The position numbers were made by a program, and so were the translations under genes. From contig CAMLLA010000004.1 of NCBI GenBank assembly GCA_946480525.1, positions 1-30,798 of the forward strand: a DNA stretch of 30,798 bases, written 5' to 3'. The notes under the pieces were generated by a model, which saw only the letters and a list, made by a program, of their open reading frames with translations, searched no databases and was not told where the DNA came from. Position 1 is the stretch's first letter; every line of letters begins with the position of its first letter. The DNA is from an uncultured Asticcacaulis sp. (lineage in GTDB: Bacteria; Pseudomonadota; Alphaproteobacteria; Caulobacterales; Caulobacteraceae). Positions 24,027-30,798 of this stretch are shown here, one piece after another.

Positions 24027-24791
24027 TTGTTCGGCCTTTTCAAAAAGAAACCGCAGACTTTCAATAATGCCGAGATCGACCGCCTGACCTATGCGATCGG
24101 TGACGTCCACGGCATGTTCGATCAGTTCTGCGGCCTGCTGGAAAAAATTCGCCTGGACGCCCAGTCGTTCCGGGTGACGCCGCGCATCGTCCTTTTGGGC
24201 GACTATATCGACCGTGGTCCGTCATCGTCGCGGGTGATCGACGAAATCCTGCGCATGCAGAGCCATATCGATGCCGGCCGCGGCTGGTGCGATCTCGAGG
24301 TCCTCATCGGTAACCATGAGTGGGCGATGATGAACTTCCTGAACACCGGCGACGCCATGTGGCTCAAATACGGAGGCGATACGTGCGCGACCTCATATGG
24401 CGTGGAAGTGCCGTTCAACCTCGACTTCCGCAGCACGGCTGCGGCCGTGCGCGAAGAGTTGCGCCGCCGCCTGCCGACGTCCCACCGCGAACTCATCCAG
24501 CGCATGAAATACCTGTTCCAGGCCGGCGACTATCTGTTCGTTCACGCCGGCGTTTCGCCCAAGAAACCGCTGTCGGAACAGGGTCCTGAGACATTCCTGT
24601 GGATTCGCGACGAGTTCCTGAGTGTGCCCAGGGCCTGCGACTATGTCGTCGTGCACGGCCATACACCGACAATCGAGCCCGTCAATCAGGAATGGCGGAT
24701 CGGCGTCGATACGGGAACCTATGAGACGGGCGTGCTGACTGCCGTGCGGCTCAATGGCCGACAACGCGACTTTATCAATATCGCCGCTTAA
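24027..24791 (+). CDS. PPP-family metallophosphoesterase (serine/threonine phosphatase-like)
   Basis: 254 residues with the full calcineurin-like signature: GDVHG (25-29), GDYIDRG (58-64), GNHE (95-98), VHAG (H173) and HGHT (210-213). These ligate a two-metal centre, and the order and spacing match bacterial PPP phosphatases such as phage-lambda-type protein phosphatases. No signal or membrane segment is present, so it acts in the cytoplasm. The start must be TTG at 24027: an in-frame stop occurs at 23985 and no ATG or GTG lies between. The resulting MFGLFKKK opening is natural. Its stop overlaps the stop of the convergent GT4 gene. It might dephosphorylate regulatory or biosynthetic proteins, or a small phosphorylated metabolite; this is inference. 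Confidence 0.9.
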   Translation: MFGLFKKKPQTFNNAEIDRLTYAIGDVHGMFDQFCGLLEKIRLDAQSFRVTPRIVLLGDYIDRGPSSSRVIDEILRMQSHIDAGRGWCDLEVLIGNHEWAMMNFLNTGDAMWLKYGGDTCATSYGVEVPFNLDFRSTAAAVREELRRRLPTSHRELIQRMKYLFQAGDYLFVHAGVSPKKPLSEQGPETFLWIRDEFLSVPRACDYVVVHGHTPTIEPVNQEWRIGVDTGTYETGVLTAVRLNGRQRDFINIAA

Positions 24792-26008
24792 ACAGGCGCG
24801 CGCATGGCTATCGCGTCCCGATAGGCGTCCTGATACTGGTCCAGAATGCGGGCAGGCTTCACGGCTTCGATCACGGCGTCGAATGCGGGCGGCTTCGGCA
24901 GGGCGTCGCGGCCGCCGGCAAGCACCTGCTGCATGCGGTGGGCCAGGGCGCCGGCGTCAGATGCGGGCACGATCCAGTCCGGCGTCACGCTGCCGACGAT
25001 GTCCGGCATGACGCCGACATCCGAACATATGACCGGTACGCCCATGGCGAAGGACTCGATCACGGTCAGTCCGAACGGCTCCGCCCAGGTGGACGGCACG
25101 ACCAGCGTATCGATCGAGGACAGGAAGGTGGCGGCATCCTGGAAGCCAAGGAATTCGACGGGCAGCCCGGCGGCCTTGACCCTCCACGGCTCCATGCCGC
25201 CCGGCGCGTTGCCGGCGACCTTGAGCTGCCAGCCGGTTTCCGGCAGGGCGCGGCAGGCCTCTATCAGGACGTCCATTCCCTTTTCAGTCTTGATGCTGCC
25301 GAGATATCCGAAGGTAAAGGGCGTTGTCCTGGCCGGGATATCCCGAACCGGCGTGAGGGCGACAGGGTTGAGAATGACGCGCTTGCGCGCCGGCTGCATA
25401 TCCCTGAATACACCGTAGCGCTCATGGATATCCATCACGTGGCGGGAAACAGCAACGACAACATCGATATTGTCCTGGAACCGCTGCTTCCAGGCCGATA
25501 TCACCGAGCAGCCGGCGTGCTGGCGTTCGCAGGTCTTGCCGTTGCGAAACAGGGCGGCGCGGACGCACAGCAGGTCGTAGTCGTGAAGCGTGTGCACCAC
25601 GGCGACGCCGCGCTTGCGCGCCTCCGCCCAGACCATGGGCGGCAGTTCGACCATCGAGTGGGTGTGAAGGACGTCGGGCTTGAACCGGTCGAGAATGGCG
25701 CCGACATCGCCGGCAATCAGTACGTTGAAAATACTGCAGATCTTGTTGACCACGCGCAGCGGCGCCGGAAACTTGCCCGTCTCTTCGATCCACAGCAGGT
25801 TGCGGTGCGCCATCGGCTTGATCTGCACGCCATTGCGGATCGTTTCGTGCTGCGGGGCGGGGACAAGGTGCGCGACCGCGACCTCATGGCCGGCGGCAGC
25901 CTGGTGTTCCGCCAGGACTTCCGTTACGCGCTCGGCGCCGCCGAAGGAGTAGGGTGCGTACAGTGAGCCGAGATGAAGTATGCGCAAAGTATTGACGCCG
26001 CTAGCCAA
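24788..26008 (-). CDS. Family 4 glycosyltransferase
   Basis: 406 residues, GT-B fold. The N-terminal domain opens RILHLGSLYAPYSFGGAERV, with HTHSMVELPPMVW and HTLHDYDLLC. A cysteine set (C148, C160, C167) surrounds RNGKTCE, a pattern known in a subset of GT4 proteins. The C-terminal domain has FGYLGSIKTEKG and the E-x7-E pair in AEPFGLTVIESF (E310, E318), then GVPVICSD. It starts with TTG directly behind a strong GGGGGAGGG site. It is a single gene, tail-to-tail with the phosphatase: the two stop codons overlap within TTAA. It is probably the third GT4 enzyme for the same polysaccharide, though set apart from the main operons. Confidence 0.92.
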   Translation of the reverse strand: MASGVNTLRILHLGSLYAPYSFGGAERVTEVLAEHQAAAGHEVAVAHLVPAPQHETIRNGVQIKPMAHRNLLWIEETGKFPAPLRVVNKICSIFNVLIAGDVGAILDRFKPDVLHTHSMVELPPMVWAEARKRGVAVVHTLHDYDLLCVRAALFRNGKTCERQHAGCSVISAWKQRFQDNIDVVVAVSRHVMDIHERYGVFRDMQPARKRVILNPVALTPVRDIPARTTPFTFGYLGSIKTEKGMDVLIEACRALPETGWQLKVAGNAPGGMEPWRVKAAGLPVEFLGFQDAATFLSSIDTLVVPSTWAEPFGLTVIESFAMGVPVICSDVGVMPDIVGSVTPDWIVPASDAGALAHRMQQVLAGGRDALPKPPAFDAVIEAVKPARILDQYQDAYRDAIAMRAPV

Positions 26009-26330
26009 CAGGCCCTCCCCCAGTGGGTGCGCAGCGTAAATCGGAACAATTTAATTTGTCTCTACTCATCTTATAAATATCGACCTGTATGCGCTTTGTG
26101 CGCATAAGAAGTTCGGAAATCTTCTTAAGGATTCCATCCCCGTGGACTGAAAAAGCGCATACGGACGGCAAAGCAGGCTGCCCCGCTATATATACGCCAG
26201 ATAGAACAGAATGGATCTTGGCGCGCCGCGAGGAAACCAGACAAAAACACAGAATGCCGCGCGGATGCGGACATATAGCGGCAAATCCCGGCGGATTGCA
26301 AATGCCTTCCGCCGGTTGCACCTTACTGTT
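26009..26330. other. Intergenic region with tandem inverted repeats
   Basis: 322 bp between the DUF1501 gene and the GT4 gene (both minus). It carries adjacent inverted repeats at 26088-26127 in what would be the GT4 leader. Near the DUF1501 stop there is a CCGGCGG/CCGCCGG repeat (26288-26294 with 26309-26315, 14-base loop) that could be a weak terminator lacking a T run. Short frames here look spurious. Confidence 0.45.
26088..26127. repeat. Two adjacent inverted repeats upstream of a GT4 gene
   Basis: TATGCGC/GCGCATA with a 5-base spacer (26088-26106) abuts TAAGAAG/CTTCTTA with a 9-base spacer (26105-26127). Both are perfect 7-bp arms. They lie about 80-120 bp before the GT4 start on its own strand, so they may be operators or leader hairpins. 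Confidence 0.4.
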
Positions 26331-27761
26331 TTAAGCCAGGAAACCGAGATCGGCGGTTCCGAAACGCCCGATGTTGGGGAAGATGGTGGCGATTTCCGAT
26401 GAGGAGAGGCCGAACCAGCGCGCCAGGGTGGCGGCATACTGGTCGACCGAGGTCGTCGGCAACAGGCGCCCCTGGCCGACCTGATCGTCGCTGGTCACCG
26501 ATACCTGCGGCGCCGTGCCGTAATACTGGCCGCCATTGACCGCGCCGCCCATGACGAAATGGTGCGAGCCCCAGCCATGGTCCGTACCAGTTCCGTTGGA
26601 CGACAGGGTACGGCCGAAATCCGACGCCGTGAACGTCGTGACCTGATCCGCCACGCCCATTTCGACGGTCGCGGTGTAGAAGGCCGTCAGAGCTTCGTTC
26701 AGCCGGGACATGACGACCGGATGATCCTGGTTCTGGTGGTCGTGGGTATCGAAACCACCGAGCTGAACGAAGAAAACCTGGCGCTTGAGGCCGAGCGCAT
26801 GGCGCGCGCCAATCAGGCGGGCGACCGTCTTCAGCTGGTTCGCCAGCGGATTGGCCTGGCCGTCGAGATCGAAGCTGGTCGACAGGGACACGGGATTGAC
26901 CGCGTTGTTGACCGTGCTTTCCCAGGCGACCGAACGGCGCAGGACCTTGGCGTATTCCTCCTCATAGATGTTCGCGCGCGGCTGGCTGATAAGGCTGCTG
27001 AGCGCGTCTGTGCAGGCCGAAGACCCGAACAGGGGTGATTTCAGCCCGCTTACCGGAAGCGCCCCGGTGGCGCCGATCTGGTACTGGACGGCAGATTCCC
27101 CCGACAGGAAAACGGCGTTGCCGGACGCCGAGATGCAGGTCATGAGGCTGTTGCCGTTGCCGGCCATGGCCAGGTCGCCCATCCGTCCCGCCCAGCCGGT
27201 CGTCGACCCTTCCGGCGCCAGCGACTGCCACACCGAGGCCTGGTCATTGTGCGAGAACAGACGCGGCGGCAGCGGGTTCGCCGTCCGGTTCGAACTCTTG
27301 TACTGCGAAATCGTGGTCGGCTGCATCAGCGGGCCGACGTTGAGCTGCACGGCCAGGCGTCCCAGGTTCCACATACCCTTGAGGCCTGTGAGATAAGGCG
27401 AAAGGGCGTACTGCTGGTTATCGGTCAGGGTCTGCACGACGCGCGGTGCCAGCGCCGTATTGGCCAGATCGGCGCGCGCATAGGCGATGCCGCCGGCCGT
27501 CTGGCCCGCGCCGCCGCCGCGAATGGCGCTGTAGAGATCGTAATTGGCCGAGTCGTAGGGGATGAGCGTGCTCGACTGGTCGTTACCGCCATGCAGGAAG
27601 ACGCAGACGAGGGCGCGATAGTCGTTGCTGGTCATGGCCGCGGCGTCGCCGACAGCCGCCAGGTTCAGCGCGAAGGGGGCGGCGCTGCCGACGATGCCCA
27701 GTGAACCCAGGCGCGAAAAAAGAGCACGGCGGGTCAGGTCCCGCGATTTGCCGATCATCAT
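26331..27761 (-). CDS. Exported DUF1501 family protein
   Basis: 476 residues. A twin-arginine signal is likely: TRRALFSRLG near the N-terminus (10-19), then a hydrophobic stretch and an AxA-like site around 40, so it is probably folded before export by Tat. DUF1501 proteins have an alkaline-phosphatase/sulfatase-like fold. Here the motifs FLHGGND, LFSHNDQ, LGGFDTHDHQ, TASDFGRT and DHGWGSHHFVMGG supply the Asp/His residues expected for a metal site. Biochemical function is unknown. It follows the DUF1800 gene by 9 bases in the same operon, and such pairs recur in many bacteria. No direct link to polysaccharide is shown apart from location. Confidence 0.92.
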   Translation of the reverse strand: MMIGKSRDLTRRALFSRLGSLGIVGSAAPFALNLAAVGDAAAMTSNDYRALVCVFLHGGNDQSSTLIPYDSANYDLYSAIRGGGAGQTAGGIAYARADLANTALAPRVVQTLTDNQQYALSPYLTGLKGMWNLGRLAVQLNVGPLMQPTTISQYKSSNRTANPLPPRLFSHNDQASVWQSLAPEGSTTGWAGRMGDLAMAGNGNSLMTCISASGNAVFLSGESAVQYQIGATGALPVSGLKSPLFGSSACTDALSSLISQPRANIYEEEYAKVLRRSVAWESTVNNAVNPVSLSTSFDLDGQANPLANQLKTVARLIGARHALGLKRQVFFVQLGGFDTHDHQNQDHPVVMSRLNEALTAFYTATVEMGVADQVTTFTASDFGRTLSSNGTGTDHGWGSHHFVMGGAVNGGQYYGTAPQVSVTSDDQVGQGRLLPTTSVDQYAATLARWFGLSSSEIATIFPNIGRFGTADLGFLA

Positions 27762-27770
27762 GGGAGGGAC

Positions 27771-29558
27771 CTACTTTTGAATAAGATATTCGGGAGCGGC
27801 CAGCGTCAGGAAGATCGCGGCCTGGACACGGGTCTGCTTCTGGTCGTTCGTCGTCGCGGGCAGGCCGGCGACGGCGGTCTGGATCAGGGTGGCGGTGGCG
27901 GGCGACAGCTGGTTGCCCGTCATGCGCAGGTTGACGGCGCCGACCAGGGCGGCAGCGTCGTCCGCCGTCTGGAGAAGCGACGTGTACTGCGGCTTGACGT
28001 CGTTCACGCCGCTCTTGACCGAGCTGAGCATGAAGTTGAGATAGCCGGCCGTCGTCGTTTCATTGACGATCTGGAATTCCGGCGCGACCATTCCCTTGTC
28101 CGCCATGGCGGTATTCGGCGGAACATAACCAGGCCGGAAGAAGTTGAAGACCGACGGAGAACGCAGCGGGCTTTGCCCCAGGCTCTGCATGCTGGACAGG
28201 TCGGCGATGGCCCACTTGCCGGTGGCCGTCGCAACCTCGGCTGTGCGTGCCCATTGGACAAAGCGCACGATGGGTTCGCGCAATTTTCCCCCGGTCGCCG
28301 CATCCGGCAGCGCGCGGGCCTCGGCATCGGTGAGTATTGCCGTCCAGACAGCCTTGAGGTCGCCGCGCACGCCTGCGCCGTTGTTGTTGAAGGCCGCGGC
28401 AACGCGGCCGATATAGGCGGGGGAGGGGTTGGACGTCACCAGCCGCTTGATCATGGCGGTAGCGAAAAACGGTCCGACGTTCGGGTGGTCGCACAATGTA
28501 TCGAGGGCCGTCCTCATGGCATCCTCCGCCGGGGTATTGGCGGCGATGGTGGTGCCCAGGAACGAAACGCCGGCAAGCGAGTGATCGCCCCTGACGACGA
28601 CCATGGGGCGCCGTGCATAGGTCGGCTCGCGGATCGCGAAGGACTCCCAGGCGACCGTCGTTGTGGTCATGCCGGCGACATCGGCTGCATAGCCGGTGAA
28701 GACGTGCGACAGGTTGGTGACGTCCTCCTGCTTGAAGGTATCACTCTGGTTGCCGAACATATCCGTTTTCGGCGTGCCGTCGGTATTCAGCATGGTCAGG
28801 CCCATGGTGAACAGCTGCATGACCTCGCGCGCATAGTTTTCGTCAGGCTGCCGGCCATTGCTGTCCGCCTTCCGGCTGCCGGCGACATTGAGAAAAATAC
28901 CCATCTGCAGGTTAAGCGTCACGGCTTCCAGCAAGGCGCGGAAGGTGCCGAACGCATTGGCGTTCAGCATGTCCCAATAGCCTGCGGCAATATAGGCCGG
29001 CCACAGGTTGGTGGAATTGAACGGCGCGACGAAATGCTCGGACAAGGCAAGCGTGACGCGTTTGCGCATCTGATCCGGGGAGGCGATCAATTGGTGCCAG
29101 AGACCGTTTTCGGCAACGTCGACCCGGAAGTAATACTTGTCCTGGGTAACGGCATTGTAGCCCTGGCCGTCGAGCCAGGCCCACAGGGTCGTGCTCATCG
29201 CGGTCGTGTACTGGCTGCTGAGCCAGCCGGCATAACCCTGGGTCTTTACCGCGGCGATATCCGCCTCGGACGCGGAGAACTGGGCCTGAAGCAGGAAGCG
29301 CGCCGCTTCGGCATCGCTGATCTGGGGCGCGGGGGGTGTTACGGCTGCGGGTTGCGAAGGCGGGGGGGCCGCGCCTGCGCCACCGCCGGAACCGCCGCCG
29401 CCACCGCCGCCGCAGGCGCTGAGCGCTGCCGCCATGACCGCTGAAACACCGGCCATCGCAGCGCGAGACTGATGGGTGGCGGGTTGAACATCGAGGGGAA
29501 GATCGTCTGAAAGGGGAGGCTCGACGCGCGCGGAGTCCTCTTTAACGACATTTGCCAT
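27771..29558 (-). CDS. DUF1800 family protein, likely exported lipoprotein
   Basis: 595 residues. An unusually long polar N-terminus (1-31) precedes a hydrophobic run ending in a lipobox-like L-S-A-C (C49), then a glycine run and a proline/alanine linker (50-79), as in many exported DUF1800 proteins. The domain body follows: AARFLLQAQFSASEADI (85-101), KRVTLALSEHFV, ENYAREVMQLFTMGL, TGYAADVAG, and late SPSVFNFFRPGYVPP. These are recognisable DUF1800 blocks; function is unknown. It is the first gene of a two-gene operon with DUF1501. A perfect inverted repeat lies 25-48 bp upstream of its start (29583-29606). Confidence 0.92.
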   Translation of the reverse strand: MANVVKEDSARVEPPLSDDLPLDVQPATHQSRAAMAGVSAVMAAALSACGGGGGGGSGGGAGAAPPPSQPAAVTPPAPQISDAEAARFLLQAQFSASEADIAAVKTQGYAGWLSSQYTTAMSTTLWAWLDGQGYNAVTQDKYYFRVDVAENGLWHQLIASPDQMRKRVTLALSEHFVAPFNSTNLWPAYIAAGYWDMLNANAFGTFRALLEAVTLNLQMGIFLNVAGSRKADSNGRQPDENYAREVMQLFTMGLTMLNTDGTPKTDMFGNQSDTFKQEDVTNLSHVFTGYAADVAGMTTTTVAWESFAIREPTYARRPMVVVRGDHSLAGVSFLGTTIAANTPAEDAMRTALDTLCDHPNVGPFFATAMIKRLVTSNPSPAYIGRVAAAFNNNGAGVRGDLKAVWTAILTDAEARALPDAATGGKLREPIVRFVQWARTAEVATATGKWAIADLSSMQSLGQSPLRSPSVFNFFRPGYVPPNTAMADKGMVAPEFQIVNETTTAGYLNFMLSSVKSGVNDVKPQYTSLLQTADDAAALVGAVNLRMTGNQLSPATATLIQTAVAGLPATTNDQKQTRVQAAIFLTLAAPEYLIQK

Positions 29559-29737
29559 TTTACTGTTTTACTCAACTGGAACGCATTCGCCCGGGGTAGC
29601 GAATGCCCTTATGTAACACCGGATTGTTGCAGAAAAGTGTTAACAGCCGTGCAATTTCGGCGAGTATTGCAGATTCTTTTTAACGACGAAAATTATCCGG
29701 TTGCTCGCGAAAATACCGGCGGCCTGAATCAAGCCGC
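29559..29737. other. Divergent intergenic region
   Basis: About 180 bp between the DUF1800 operon (minus) and the plus-strand genes at the right edge. It contains the hairpin at 29583-29606 and an A/T-rich patch at 29660-29700 that probably holds promoters. No consensus pair was assigned. Confidence 0.4.
29583..29606. repeat. Perfect 8-bp inverted repeat before the DUF1800 gene
   Basis: GCATTCGC (29583-29590) and GCGAATGC (29599-29606) flank an 8-base G/C-rich loop. The repeat lies 25-48 bp before the DUF1800 start on its own strand. There is no T tail, so an operator or 5'-leader hairpin is more likely than a terminator. Confidence 0.5.
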
Positions 29738-29863
29738 ATGGAGCCGGCCGAAGACGTTTTGTCGCGTTCCCGTCCGCGCAGCGGCGTTTTGATCGCGGGG
29801 CTGCATATTTTGGCCATGATTATTGTGAAGATGCGCCAGGCGATCAACGCCATGAAGGGTTAA
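29738..29863 (+). CDS. Possible small membrane peptide (41 residues)
   Basis: An ATG-started frame encodes 41 residues: an acidic/basic start (MEPAEDVLSRSRPRS), one hydrophobic stretch (VLIAGLHILAMIIV, about 17-30), and a basic tail (KMRQAINAMKG). About three quarters of codons end in G or C, as in genes nearby. The upstream in-frame stop is at 29681-29683 and no other start lies between. There is no good ribosome site, which lowers confidence. It stops 69 bp before the next gene and might be co-transcribed with it. No family is recognised. Confidence 0.35.
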   Translation: MEPAEDVLSRSRPRSGVLIAGLHILAMIIVKMRQAINAMKG

Positions 29864-29932
29864 TAGCGGCTGGCTTTGCCGTGAAGCCTATGGTAATTGC
29901 TGCGGTGCACCAATTAAGTATGGATGGTATTC

Positions 29933-30798
29933 ATGTTCAATGTGTTTCGTGGCACGGGTCTGAACGTTACCACTGCCTTGTCACCGGTAGGAATGGTCGC
30001 TGTCGCCTATCTGTTTTGCATTGCATCCGTGATGATCCCCAAGGATGCATACGAAGCCGTGATGCATGAACCTAATCTTATGGCGGGTAACGGAAAGCTC
30101 CTGTTCATGTACGGGATGAGCTGCCTGGCTTTCCTGGCTGGCTTCTTCCTGATGGGCGGGAATTCCCGGAACGCAGCGCTGACCGCGCAGTACAATCAGC
30201 GCCGTGAGAAGCAGGCGCGGACGCAGAACCGGCTTTACCACCTTCCGCCCCTGCTCGTCGTGGCAGCCCTGAACCTTTTCAGCATGGTGCTGATCTTCAA
30301 GAATACACCGGGCCTGATGGGCATGATCATGTCCGGCGACGGTGACGTCGCGAAACAGACGATCGACACGACAGGCGGTCTTGCGGGCGTGCAGCCGCTG
30401 CTGATCGCGATGGTCTGGTGGTCCATGGGCAAGCACATGGTTGTGTTCGATGACCTGCGCTCGCCTCAGGCGCGGCTGTCTGCACTGACGATCGGCGGAT
30501 CGCTGCTCCTTGCCGTCCTGATTTCGATCGTCAAGGTTGCACGTTATGAAATCATTCCCTTGCTGGTGGGGTCCCTTATCGTCTTCCTGGTGATGAACGC
30601 CGGCCGGGGCCGGGTCAACGTGCGCCGCCTGCTTGTGTTCGGAATTGTCGCGGCTGTTGCCGTCGTTGGCATCTTCATGGCTTTCAGCCTGCTGCGCGGC
30701 AATACCAGCGAGTATCAGATGCAACGGACCTTGTACGGTTACGGGCCCGCCTCGTTCAACCACCTCGTCGCGGTGCTCGAAGGCAGGCTGGTGTTCCC
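29933..30798 (+). CDS. Polytopic membrane protein, possible repeat-unit polymerase (3' partial)
   Basis: Open to the right edge: 288 complete codons from the ATG at 29933, preceded by GGATGG at good spacing. An ATG at 29924 is a less likely start. The protein has about seven transmembrane segments so far (for example VGMVAVAYLFCIASVMI, LLIAMVWWSMG, LLLAVLISIVK, LLVFGIVAAVAVVGIFMAF). After the last of these comes a polar stretch with YGYGPASFNHLV, resembling the loop that follows the membrane helices in some oligosaccharide repeat-unit polymerases. I therefore suggest a Wzy/HfsC-like polymerase, with low confidence in function and high confidence that it is a gene. It may belong to a further set of polysaccharide genes beyond the window. 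Confidence 0.85.
   Translation, partial: MFNVFRGTGLNVTTALSPVGMVAVAYLFCIASVMIPKDAYEAVMHEPNLMAGNGKLLFMYGMSCLAFLAGFFLMGGNSRNAALTAQYNQRREKQARTQNRLYHLPPLLVVAALNLFSMVLIFKNTPGLMGMIMSGDGDVAKQTIDTTGGLAGVQPLLIAMVWWSMGKHMVVFDDLRSPQARLSALTIGGSLLLAVLISIVKVARYEIIPLLVGSLIVFLVMNAGRGRVNVRRLLVFGIVAAVAVVGIFMAFSLLRGNTSEYQMQRTLYGYGPASFNHLVAVLEGRLVF

Noticed and set aside
27777..29444. 555-codon plus-strand open frame opposite the DUF1800 gene
   Set aside because: The minus-strand DUF1800 reading has conserved blocks, while this one is rich in R, G and D with no domain.
26323..29570. The 11-base string TTACTGTTTTA occurs at both ends of the DUF1800-DUF1501 operon (26323-26333 and 29560-29570)
   Set aside because: It looks like a pair of target-site duplications, but an 11-base match is expected many times by chance in a window this size, and no mobile-element genes or terminal repeats accompany it.

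Overview
The window is GC-rich, with strong G/C preference at third codon positions. It reads as a chromosomal exopolysaccharide (capsule or holdfast-like) locus of an alphaproteobacterium. A caulobacter-like host (Caulobacterales, for example an Asticcacaulis relative) is my guess from gene content and style, not something the sequence proves. No tRNA, rRNA, CRISPR array, transposase or integrase was seen.

Left end (1-8.0 kb): the C-terminal part of a secreted RTX calcium-binding repeat protein runs in from outside the window and ends at a good hairpin terminator. It converges on ugd (UDP-glucose dehydrogenase). Three exported glycoside-hydrolase-like proteins follow: two clan GH-A (beta/alpha)8-type enzymes facing each other, and one GH71/GH99-like protein. 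A tail-anchored protein of unknown function lies between them.

Centre (8.0-18.5 kb, all minus strand): two tightly packed transcription units. The upstream unit (18533 to 14684) encodes a UDP-glucuronate 4-epimerase-like enzyme, two GT4 glycosyltransferases and a left-handed beta-helix acetyltransferase. The second (14293 to about 6750) encodes the complete dTDP-L-rhamnose pathway in the order rmlC-rmlB-rmlD-rmlA, then a Wzx-type flippase, a second beta-helix acetyltransferase, a GT2 glycosyltransferase and probably the GH71/99-like hydrolase as the last gene.

Right of centre (18.8-26.0 kb): a Wzy-like membrane polymerase, two acyltransferase-3 membrane proteins, the short initiating sugar-phosphate transferase, a PPP-family metallophosphoesterase and a third GT4 enzyme. 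Right end (26.3-30.8 kb): an exported DUF1800/DUF1501 pair, a possible 41-residue membrane peptide, and a polytopic membrane protein cut by the right edge that may be a second polymerase.

Together the genes describe Wzx/Wzy-dependent synthesis of a heteropolysaccharide. The initiating transferase loads undecaprenyl phosphate, and at least four glycosyltransferases extend the repeat using uronic acid (ugd plus epimerase) and L-rhamnose. Four O-acyl/acetyl transferases decorate it, Wzx flips it, one or two polymerases join it, and three exported hydrolases may trim or release it. No Wza/Wzc-type export gene is visible here. The most unusual non-gene features are a candidate structured leader or tiny gene upstream of the initiating transferase (22325-22531), clustered repeat motifs in the promoter region at 3.07-3.14 kb, and a perfect 16-bp palindrome in front of an acyltransferase gene.
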